Origin: an uncultured Aquincola sp.
GTDB taxonomy: Bacteria > Pseudomonadota > Gammaproteobacteria > Burkholderiales > Burkholderiaceae
Assembly: GCA_937883885.1 (NCBI GenBank)
Contig: CAKZXL010000098.1
Location: forward strand, 1-14,801
DNA length: 14,801 nucleotides
Direction: 5' to 3'
The first letter of the stretch is position 1, and each line of letters begins with the position of its first letter. Of this stretch, positions 8,070-14,372 are shown one piece after another. The translations under genes and the position numbers were made by a program. Under the pieces are notes generated by a model. That model did not search any database, was not told the origin of the DNA, and saw nothing but the letters and a program-made list of their open reading frames with translations.

Positions 8070-9665
8070 TCACTCGGTCTCAGGCAACCCGGCCTGTGCG
8101 AGCCACCTTGCCGCCTCCAGCATCTGGCGGCGATGCGCCGGTGAGGTGGCCACCGGCATGCGCCGAAAAAATGCCGGCACGCTGCCGAAGACCGAGCGCT
8201 CGCGCAGCAGTTGAACCCAGCGCGCGGCCAGGTCTGTCTCGCCGAGGGCCTGCGCCGCCGCAGCGCCAGCGGCGTAGTTGGTCGGCAGGCCCGGGTTCGC
8301 CGCCATGCCACGCTGCGCCGCGTCCAGTGCTGCTGCGTAGTCCCGGCGTGCCAGCGCGCTCCAGGCCAGCGCCAGATACCACACCGCACGAAGTGGCTCG
8401 CGCGGGCTGAGGGCAAGCGCACGGTCGCAAAGCGCAGAGGCTTCTTCCGGGTGCCCGAGCCGCGTGCGCACGAGCGCGAGCAGTCCGTACGCCGGGGCGA
8501 ACGATGCCGACAGCCGCAGGCACTGGCGCAGCGCTTCCTCGGCACGCACGGTTTCGCCGCGCCCATAGGCGATCAAGGCGAGCACGTAGTGGGCATCGGG
8601 CTCGTTCGGCGCAAAGGTGATCGCACGCTCGGCGTGATCGTGGGCCCGGCTGCGAGCATCCTCCTCGTTCAACCCGTCCCAGCCGAACTGGCCGGCGCGC
8701 CAGCAGCAGGTGGCCAGGCAGATCTCGGCCAGGCCGCATTGCGCGTCGCGCTGCAAGGCCGCCTGGGCCCAGTGGCGGGCGCGCAGATTCGTCTCGGCAG
8801 TCTCGGGCCGCGCGAACAGCTCGACCCAGGCCTGGGTGGCCAACGAGCGGGCGGAAAGTGCCTCCACGGGCACATCTCTGCCTTGCGGCAGCACACCGGC
8901 CTGGAACTCGAAGGTGAGCGCACGTGCCAGCCGCCCCACCACCACGGCCGCGCTCTGCGGCCAGTGCGAGGCTGGCAACTCGATCACTTCGGTCCAGGTT
9001 TGCCGCCCGCTCGGCACGTCGATCAGTTCGGCTTCGATCGCCAGCATGTCAGGGCCTAGAAGGTTAAGACGGCCATCCACCACCGAGCGCACGCCGAGGT
9101 ACCGGCCGATGGCCACAGGCGACTCGCGGCGCCGCGCATACCCGATCATCGTGCCACGCGCGACGACGGCCAACTCGGGCTGGCGAGACAGCTCGCCGAT
9201 CAGGCCATCGACCAGGCTTTGCGAGATGAACTGCAGCCTCTCGTCCGGGCCTGCAGCCTCGAAAGGCAGCACGGCGATAGACCGCTCGCCCAGGCCCGGC
9301 GATGTGCCCACCGCGACCGGCCAGCGCAGCCGATAGCCCTTGCGCGGCACCGACTCGAGCGCGTACAGGCCTTGGTCGTCGCGCCCCAACAGCTTGCGCA
9401 GCCGCGAAATGCTCTCGTACAGCGAACTGGGCGTGACGACGACGCCGGCCCAGACCGTGGCCAGCAATGAGGCCGAAGGCACCACCTGGCCACCCGCGCG
9501 TGCCAGTGTCAGCAGCAGCCGCATCGTGCGCGGCTCAAGCTTGTGCGAGACGCCGTCGCGCTCCACGCGGTCGTACATCGCATGCACGGACCAGTGGCCG
9601 ATGGTGAACGACGCAGGTGAGGCGTCGGTGGACTCGTTGGACAAGGCGGCTCCGGATGGGCGCAT
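8070..9665 (-). CDS. Winged-helix transcriptional regulator with TolB-like and TPR domains
   Basis: A 531-residue one-component regulator. Residues about 20-115 are an OmpR-type winged helix (Trans_reg_C), seen in LEPRTMRLLLTLARAGGQVV, then TPSSLYESISRLRKLLG and the wing VPRKGYRLRWP. Residues about 124-245 resemble the TolB/FlgO-like segment often found behind such domains or behind adenylate cyclases (SIAVLPFEAAGPDERLQFIS, later ARRRESPVAIGRYLGVRSVV). The remainder (about 260-525) is helical TPR-like repeat, for example EPDAHYVLALIAYGRGETV and ASFAPAYGLLALVRTRLGHP. There is no transmembrane helix, so it is not a membrane-bound CadC. ATG 9665 is preferred over a TTG at 9752, which would overlap the divergent gene's start region. 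It is divergent from a Bug-type binding protein gene across 81 bp and probably controls that gene and itself. Confidence 0.85.
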   Translation of the reverse strand: MRPSGAALSNESTDASPASFTIGHWSVHAMYDRVERDGVSHKLEPRTMRLLLTLARAGGQVVPSASLLATVWAGVVVTPSSLYESISRLRKLLGRDDQGLYALESVPRKGYRLRWPVAVGTSPGLGERSIAVLPFEAAGPDERLQFISQSLVDGLIGELSRQPELAVVARGTMIGYARRRESPVAIGRYLGVRSVVDGRLNLLGPDMLAIEAELIDVPSGRQTWTEVIELPASHWPQSAAVVVGRLARALTFEFQAGVLPQGRDVPVEALSARSLATQAWVELFARPETAETNLRARHWAQAALQRDAQCGLAEICLATCCWRAGQFGWDGLNEEDARSRAHDHAERAITFAPNEPDAHYVLALIAYGRGETVRAEEALRQCLRLSASFAPAYGLLALVRTRLGHPEEASALCDRALALSPREPLRAVWYLALAWSALARRDYAAALDAAQRGMAANPGLPTNYAAGAAAAQALGETDLAARWVQLLRERSVFGSVPAFFRRMPVATSPAHRRQMLEAARWLAQAGLPETE

Positions 9666-9746
9666 CTTAAGAAAATCCCAAGACCGCAGCGGCTCCGTCC
9701 CGCGCAGACTGCGGCACACGATGTCCTCACGCCAAGGAGTTGCGTC
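9666..9746. promoter_or_regulatory. Divergent control region of the winged-helix regulator and Bug-type gene
   Basis: This 81-bp spacer contains the only AT-richer tract nearby, CTTAAGAAAATCCCAAG (9666-9682), directly at the regulator start. Within it TTAAG (9667-9671) and CCAAG (9678-9682) begin 11 bp apart, about one helical turn, which is how OmpR-type winged helices usually bind. A perfect AAGGAG (9734-9739) is the ribosome-binding site of the Bug-type gene, 7 bases before its ATG. I could not pick convincing -35/-10 boxes. Confidence 0.4.
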
Positions 9747-10688
9747 ATGCAAACAATGGATCGAAGGAGTGCTCTCCTGACCGCGCTGGCCGTCTGGGCC
9801 GGTGCCGCGGCCGCGCTGCCGGCGGACAGGCCGCTGCGTATCGTTGTGCCTTTCGCGGCCGGCTCAGCACCGGACATCGTGGCCAGGACGCTCGCCGAAC
9901 CCCTGTCGGCCGAGCTCGGAACGCCGGCGGCGGTGGAGAACATCCCCGGCGCCGGGGGGCTTGTGGGCGTCACGCATGTCGTGAACGCAGCCGCCGATGG
10001 CCGCACCGTCGTGCTGTCGGGCGATGCGGCACTGGTGATGCCCGACCCGAACGGCGTGCGCCGCTATGACCCGCAGCGCGACCTGGCACCGATCTCGCGG
10101 GTCGTCGCCACGCCGAACGTGCTCGTCGTCGGCGGCGATGGCAGTGCCCGCAACTTCGCGGATTGGCTCGCCTGGTTGCGCCAGCGACCCGCCGGCCAGG
10201 TCACTTACGCCTCGGCCGGTATTGGCACGTCTTCTCACCGCGCTGGCGAACTGCTCGCGAAGATGGCAGGCGTCGACATGATTCACGTGCCTTCCAACCA
10301 GAGCCCCTTGCCGGACGTGGTGGCCGGACGCGTCGATTTCTCGTTCGCCAACGTCGCAACCGCCATGCCGTTGGTTCGCGAAGGCCGTTTGCGCGCGCTG
10401 GCGGTGTCATCGCTGCAACGAACGCCGATTGCGCCTGAGCTGCCGACGCTGGCCGAGTCCGGTCTGCCGGGCTTCGAGGCGATGGCCTGGTTCGCGCTGC
10501 TGGCGCCCGCGGCAACGCCCACCGACATGCTGGTGCGATGGCAGCGAGCGGCACGCGGTGCGCTTGCAACGACCATGGTCAAGGCCAGGTTGCAGTCGAT
10601 GGGGATAGAGCCGATTGGCGGTTCGCCCGATGAACTCCGCCTGACGATCGAACGGGAGTCACGCCAATGGGCCGGCTTGATCCGGTGA
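9747..10688 (+). CDS. Bug-family tripartite tricarboxylate transporter substrate-binding protein
   Basis: A 313-residue periplasmic binding protein of the Bug (TctC) family, greatly expanded in Burkholderiales, whose members bind carboxylates, amides or aromatic acids. It has a Sec-type leader (MDRRSALLTALAVWAGAAAA) without a lipobox cysteine, then the typical first strand PLRIVVPFAAGSAPDIVAR, the loop ENIPGAGGLVGVTHV, a second ligand loop around YASAGIGTSSH and the usual late motif IAPELPTLAESGLPGFEAMA. The ending QWAGLIR is normal for the family, so the gene is complete. AAGGAG seven bases upstream fixes ATG 9747 rather than 9756. No TctA or TctB membrane component is in the window, so it either uses a distant transporter or acts as a sensor or scavenger. 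The divergent winged-helix/TPR regulator is its probable controller. It converges on the SDR remnant, 7 bp away. Confidence 0.92.
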   Translation: MQTMDRRSALLTALAVWAGAAAALPADRPLRIVVPFAAGSAPDIVARTLAEPLSAELGTPAAVENIPGAGGLVGVTHVVNAAADGRTVVLSGDAALVMPDPNGVRRYDPQRDLAPISRVVATPNVLVVGGDGSARNFADWLAWLRQRPAGQVTYASAGIGTSSHRAGELLAKMAGVDMIHVPSNQSPLPDVVAGRVDFSFANVATAMPLVREGRLRALAVSSLQRTPIAPELPTLAESGLPGFEAMAWFALLAPAATPTDMLVRWQRAARGALATTMVKARLQSMGIEPIGGSPDELRLTIERESRQWAGLIR

Positions 10689-10695
10689 GCAGCCG

Positions 10696-10857
10696 CTACA
10701 CCAGCGTCAATGACTCGAAGCCGACCTGCTGCAGCGCCGCTTCCGACTCGCCCTTGACGCGGTTGTAGGAAAGCCGCGAAGCGGCATCGGCGCCCATCGC
10801 CGAGTTCAGCACACAAGTCGGCGTGCCGTGGGCGTGGGCGCTTCGGGCCGCGGCGCT
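10696..10857 (-). pseudogene. Internal remnant of an NAD(P)H-binding SDR-like protein gene
   Basis: The minus strand reads about 52 codons matching the middle of small atypical SDR/TIP30-like NAD(P)H-binding proteins (about 210 residues when whole). The recognisable parts are AAARSAHAHGTPTCVLNSAM, GADAASRLSYNRVKGESEAA and LQQVGFESLTLV, then a TAG at 10696-10698. The YNRVK stretch holds the YxxxK catalytic pair. Both flanks are lost: the N-terminal Rossmann half with its glycine-rich loop is gone, because the frame runs straight into the BKACE gene whose stop touches this remnant, and the C-terminal third that should follow (RPSLL-type motif) is replaced by the tail of the convergent Bug-type gene. 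No start codon or ribosome-binding site of its own is seen. The frame is open, so the loss looks like deletion at both ends. Confidence 0.6.
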
Positions 10858-11702
10858 CAGGCCTGCGCCCCCGGCGCCCCCAGCTTCAGCAGCGCCCGCG
10901 CCTCTTCGGGCGTGGCCACGCGGCGGCCATACTGTTCGCACAGCTCGGCCACCTGGCGCACCAGCGCGGCGTTGGAGGGGGCCAGGGTGTCGCGGTCCAG
11001 GCGCACGTTGTCTTCCAGGCCGGTGCGGCAGTGGCCGCCCAGCTCCAGCGACCAGCGGGCCAGCTCGATCTGGTGGCGGCCGATGCCGGCGCCGGTCCAG
11101 GTGGCGTCGGGGGCCAGGCGGTGCAGCGTCTTCACGTAGAACTCGAAGACCTCGCGGTCCACCGGCATCGCGTTCTTCACGCCCATCACGAACTGCACAT
11201 GCAGAGGTCCGACGCCGATGCGGCCGTCGGCATGCATCTCGGCGGCCTTGAAGATCATCGACAGGTCGAAGGCTTCCACCTCGGGCTTGATGCCGTGCTG
11301 CTTCATCTCGGCGGCCAGCCAGTCCACCAGGTCGGGCGCGTTGTCGTACACGCGGGTGGGAAAGTTCACCGAGCCGGTGGCCAGCGAGGCCATGTCGGGC
11401 CGCAGGTGCAGCATGCCGCCCCGCTCACGCCCCGCGCCCGAGCGGCCGCCGGTGGACACCTGCGTGATGATCAGTGGGCAATGCTTGCGGATGCCGGCCA
11501 GCACCTCGGCAAAACGCTCGGGCGCCGAGCTGGGCGTCTCGTCGTCGTTGCGCACATGCAGGTGCACCAGCGTGGCCCCGGCCTCGTACGCGGCATGGGT
11601 GGACTCGATCTGCTCGCTGGGCGTGACCGGCACCGCCGGGTTGTCCTTCTTGCGCGGCAAGGAACCGGTGATGGCGACGGAGATGATGCAGGGAGAAGAC
11701 AT
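10857..11702 (-). CDS. BKACE family beta-keto acid cleavage enzyme (DUF849)
   Basis: A 281-residue TIM-barrel enzyme of the BKACE family, named from 3-keto-5-aminohexanoate cleavage enzyme (Kce). Family members condense a beta-keto acid with acetyl-CoA and split it into acetoacetate plus a new acyl-CoA, using a zinc ion. The zinc ligands are visible: H47 and H49 in VHLHVRNDDETPS and E230 in RTGLEDN, with R226 and D231 where Kce has its catalytic Arg and Asp. The opening IISVAITGS and the STGGRSG loop are typical. ATG 11702 follows an AAGAG-like site and comes 2 bp after the preceding gene's stop, so it is the last gene of the five-gene operon. In that setting a plausible substrate is beta-ketoadipate or another dicarboxylic beta-keto acid, but this is inference. 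Its stop abuts the SDR remnant. Confidence 0.88.
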   Translation of the reverse strand: MSSPCIISVAITGSLPRKKDNPAVPVTPSEQIESTHAAYEAGATLVHLHVRNDDETPSSAPERFAEVLAGIRKHCPLIITQVSTGGRSGAGRERGGMLHLRPDMASLATGSVNFPTRVYDNAPDLVDWLAAEMKQHGIKPEVEAFDLSMIFKAAEMHADGRIGVGPLHVQFVMGVKNAMPVDREVFEFYVKTLHRLAPDATWTGAGIGRHQIELARWSLELGGHCRTGLEDNVRLDRDTLAPSNAALVRQVAELCEQYGRRVATPEEARALLKLGAPGAQA

Positions 11703-11704
11703 GG

Positions 11705-12604
11705 TCAGGCTCTTTTCAGCTTGATGGCGTTGGGCAAAGGGACCGAGCGGCGCAGCACCGTCTCGCCCAGCCACAGCGCGCTGCGGCGGGCGCGGGCGGC
11801 CACGGTGGGCAGCGGCATCTGCTGGTAGTCGTCGTTGAACACCTCGAAGCTGTAGTCGCCGCGGTAGCCCAGGCGGTGCAGCCGCTGCACCCAGTCGGCC
11901 ACCTCGGCGCTGTGCACGCCTTCACCCGGAAACACGCGGAAGTGCCGCGCGGTGGTGATGCGCTCTTCCACCGAACGGATCTCCTGCCACATGAAGTCGG
12001 CCAGCTGCACCAGGAAGATCTTGTAGGGGTCGATCAGGTCCAGCTCGTCGGCCGGCGTCTGGGTGGCAAAGGCATGGAAGCTGTCGAGCCCGATGCCCAG
12101 GTTGGGCATGTCGGCCCGCACCACCACGTCCCAGGCCTGCGGAAACTCGTTGACATGGCGGCCCCAGGACAGCCCCTCGTACGCGATGCGGATGCCCAGC
12201 GGCACCGCCAGCATCGCCAGCTTGCGCAGGTCGCGGGCCATGTGCTCGCGGTCGTCCTGCGCATGCACCGAGGTGGTGGAGCACACCAGCAGCACCTTGG
12301 CGCCGAGGCGGCGGCACATGTCCAGCATCGACTTGGCCACGTCCACCTTGTAGTCGTGCAGGTGGCCGCTCAGGCCTTCGAAGTCGCGCAGCACCTGGAA
12401 GCCGGTGACCCGCAGGCCGCTGGCCTGCACCGCGGCCACGGCGGCGTCCAGCCCGTCGGGGTGGCCCACCACGTCGCGGGCGCTGAGCATGATCTGCGAG
12501 AAGCCGGCTTCGCGCGCGGCCTTGAGCTTGGCCTCCAGCGGGCCGGCCAGCGAGATGGTGTCGATGCCGAAGTCGGCGAAGTTGCCTTGCGTGGTCTGGC
12601 TCAT
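11705..12604 (-). CDS. Sugar phosphate isomerase-like TIM-barrel protein, probable 3-dehydroshikimate dehydratase
   Basis: A 299-residue xylose-isomerase-type TIM barrel that resembles the N-terminal catalytic domain of the QuiC1/QsuB 3-dehydroshikimate dehydratases, which turn 3-dehydroshikimate into protocatechuate in quinate catabolism. Shared landmarks appear in order: VLRDFEG (71-77), LLVCSTTS, AYEGLSWGRHVN (141-152), LDSFH (173-177), KIFLVQLAD (195-203), ARHFRVFPGEG (219-229) and SFEVFND (252-258). The expected metal ligands E143, D174, Q200 and E254 are all present, so an active divalent-metal enzyme is likely. In QuiC1-type proteins this domain is fused to an HPPD-like domain; here that domain is the separate gene just upstream. 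An AAGGTG site 5-7 bases before ATG 12604 lies inside the end of that gene, and the gap is 4 bp. The assignment leans partly on context. Confidence 0.75.
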   Translation of the reverse strand: MSQTTQGNFADFGIDTISLAGPLEAKLKAAREAGFSQIMLSARDVVGHPDGLDAAVAAVQASGLRVTGFQVLRDFEGLSGHLHDYKVDVAKSMLDMCRRLGAKVLLVCSTTSVHAQDDREHMARDLRKLAMLAVPLGIRIAYEGLSWGRHVNEFPQAWDVVVRADMPNLGIGLDSFHAFATQTPADELDLIDPYKIFLVQLADFMWQEIRSVEERITTARHFRVFPGEGVHSAEVADWVQRLHRLGYRGDYSFEVFNDDYQQMPLPTVAARARRSALWLGETVLRRSVPLPNAIKLKRA

Positions 12605-12608
12605 CGCG

Positions 12609-13484
12609 TCACCTTTGCGCGTGCACCAGCTCGAACGACAGGCCGTGCAGCAGGCCCTTGGTCAGCGCGCCCCGCACATCGGTGTGCACCCGTTCGGTTT
12701 CGTGGAACTCGACGCCGCGCTCGCGCATGTGGGCCACGGTGCCCACCACGTCGGGCGTGGCAAAGGCCACGCGCGCCAGGGTCTCGTCGTCTTCCACGTC
12801 CAGGATGCCGGGCTCGGGCTCGATGAGCTGGAAGTAGAAGGTGCCGCAGGGGCTCTTGAGCACGCGGCCCTTGGGCAGGATGCCGAAGGTGGTTTCAGGC
12901 GGCACCGGCTCGAAGCCGAACAGCACGCGGTAGAACTCGGTCCAGTCTTCGGTGCGGTCGTTGCCGATGTACTGCACCACGCCGAACCAGCTGAGGCCGC
13001 AGGCCGAAGGCGGATGCCGCTCCACCGACGGAATGGGCACGAAGTCCACGTCGTAGATCGAGAACTCGCGCCAGCGGTCGATGAAATAGAGGCGGCTGCT
13101 GCCCACGCCGTGGATGGCGGGGATGTGCAGCTCCATCGGCTCCACGTTCACCGGCACGGCCCAGGCGCCGTTGTCCAGCGCCTGGCGGTAGGCGGCGCCG
13201 GCATCACGTACGCGAAAGGCCAGCGCGGCGATGACCGCGGGCGAAGCGCCGCTGCCTTCGGGCGCCACCACGTCGTGTGCGTTGACGATGACGTTCATCG
13301 GCCCCTGGCGGTACAGCGTGACCTCGCGCGAGCGGTGGCGCGCCACGGGTGAGAAGCCCACCATCTCCAGCACCTGGCCCAGGGCCTGCGGGCGGGCGGT
13401 GGAGTATTCGATGAACTCCAGGCCGGCCAGACCCAGGGGGTTGGGCAGCTCGCCGATGTCTTCGCGGTTCAAGGTGTTGGACAT
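12609..13484 (-). CDS. HPPD-like VOC family protein (stand-alone counterpart of the QuiC1 C-terminal domain)
   Basis: A 291-residue two-module vicinal-oxygen-chelate protein resembling 4-hydroxyphenylpyruvate dioxygenase. Module 1 (about residues 16-155) starts LAGLEFIEYSTARPQAL and has RHRSREVTLYRQGPMNVIVN. Module 2 (about 162-291) has GVVQYIG, EFYRVLFGFE and a final LSFELVHAQR. In HPPD the iron is held by two His and one Glu, all in module 2. Here the Glu is kept (E285), but the first His position appears to be Trp (LSW, near 166) and the second Arg (LARVAF, near 238). Iron-dependent dioxygenation is therefore doubtful. It may be a structural or regulatory partner of the dehydratase encoded next, as its counterpart is fused to that enzyme elsewhere. 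No clear ribosome-binding site precedes ATG 13484. Gaps are 23 bp upstream and 4 bp downstream. Confidence 0.78.
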   Translation of the reverse strand: MSNTLNREDIGELPNPLGLAGLEFIEYSTARPQALGQVLEMVGFSPVARHRSREVTLYRQGPMNVIVNAHDVVAPEGSGASPAVIAALAFRVRDAGAAYRQALDNGAWAVPVNVEPMELHIPAIHGVGSSRLYFIDRWREFSIYDVDFVPIPSVERHPPSACGLSWFGVVQYIGNDRTEDWTEFYRVLFGFEPVPPETTFGILPKGRVLKSPCGTFYFQLIEPEPGILDVEDDETLARVAFATPDVVGTVAHMRERGVEFHETERVHTDVRGALTKGLLHGLSFELVHAQR

Positions 13485-13507
13485 GTGGGTCGGGGTTGGG
13501 TGTGGGG

Positions 13508-14341
13508 TCAGGGTTGCAGGGCCGAAGTCTCGGCCAGCTCTTCCACCGTGGTGCTGCCGAAGCCGAAGAATTCGAGGTAGGCCGGGATCATCTCGAACAG
13601 CATGTCGGTGCCCACCTGCACCGGGCAGCCGCGGGCCCGGGCGGCCTGCAGCAGCGGGGTGAAGGTCTGCGTCATCACCACCTCGCCCACAAAGGTGCCG
13701 GGCGCGATGCGCGAGACGTCGAACGGCAGCGGATCATCCGGCTTCATGCCCAGCGGGGTGGCGTTGACGATGAGATCGTAGCCCGCCGGGTCGCGGCTGC
13801 CTGTGTGCACCTGCAAGGCCGGGTAGTGCTGGCGCAGCCGGCCGGCCAGCGCCTGGGCCGAGGCGTCGTGGGTGTCGAACAGCATCATCTCGGCCACGCC
13901 CGCCGCCGCCAGCGAAGCGGCGATGGCGCAGCCCACGCCACCGGCGCCGGCCACCAGCACGCGGCGCCCCATCGGCTGCCAGCCCTTGCGGATGAGGCCG
14001 CGCACGAAGCCGGCGCCATCGAACTGGTCGCCCAGCAGGCTGCCGTCGGGCCGCCGCTGGATGGCGTTGGCCGCACCGGCGATGCGGGCGGTGGTGGTCA
14101 GTTCGTCCACCAGGTCCAGCGTGGCCACCTTGTGCGGCATGGTCACCAGCGCGCCGTGGAAGTTGGTCATCCGGCGCAGCGCGGCGATGGCGTCGGCATA
14201 GTCTTCGGGCGCCACGCCCATGGGCATGACCACCGCGGGGATGCCCCGGCGGTCGAACCAGGGGTTGTAGATCATGGGCGCCTTGACCGGCTCGATGGGG
14301 TAGCCGAAGTGCGCGATGAGTCGGGTCTTGCCGGTGATCAT
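13508..14341 (-). CDS. Shikimate dehydrogenase-like (AroE family) NAD(P)-dependent oxidoreductase
   Basis: A 277-residue AroE-family dehydrogenase. The catalytic Lys (K71 in TMPHK) and Asp (D108 in DQFDG) are present, as are N92 in AGAANAI and the nucleotide loop VLVAGAGGVGCA (128-139). An Asp ends the second strand (D156 in LFDTHD) where biosynthetic AroE has the basic Asn-Arg-Thr NADP clamp, which suggests NAD as cofactor, as in catabolic relatives. The substrate pocket is unusual. The two serines of the SxSP motif are replaced (VKAP, residues 19-22), the Asn-Thr of NTD is Gln-Phe, and the late Gln of MLVxQ is Met. The substrate may thus differ from shikimate or quinate. ATG 14341 follows AAGG by about 10 bases and excludes a 39-residue Arg/Pro-rich extension. 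It sits 31 bp after the MFS stop and 23 bp before the VOC gene. Confidence 0.82.
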   Translation of the reverse strand: MITGKTRLIAHFGYPIEPVKAPMIYNPWFDRRGIPAVVMPMGVAPEDYADAIAALRRMTNFHGALVTMPHKVATLDLVDELTTTARIAGAANAIQRRPDGSLLGDQFDGAGFVRGLIRKGWQPMGRRVLVAGAGGVGCAIAASLAAAGVAEMMLFDTHDASAQALAGRLRQHYPALQVHTGSRDPAGYDLIVNATPLGMKPDDPLPFDVSRIAPGTFVGEVVMTQTFTPLLQAARARGCPVQVGTDMLFEMIPAYLEFFGFGSTTVEELAETSALQP

Positions 14342-14372
14342 GGTGGTGGCCTTGGGGAACGTCAGGCGGGGG

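Noticed and set aside
9666..9752. A 29-residue N-terminal extension of the winged-helix regulator from a TTG at 9752
   Set aside because: It would overlap the start and ribosome-binding site of the divergent Bug-type gene, and the winged helix begins well after ATG 9665, so the extension adds nothing.
10696..10941. An intact 81-residue protein gene covering the SDR-like fragment
   Set aside because: The first part is antisense-free but lies inside the BKACE coding region in another frame and is Arg/Gly/Ala-rich. Only the part after the BKACE stop resembles a protein family, so it is a remnant.
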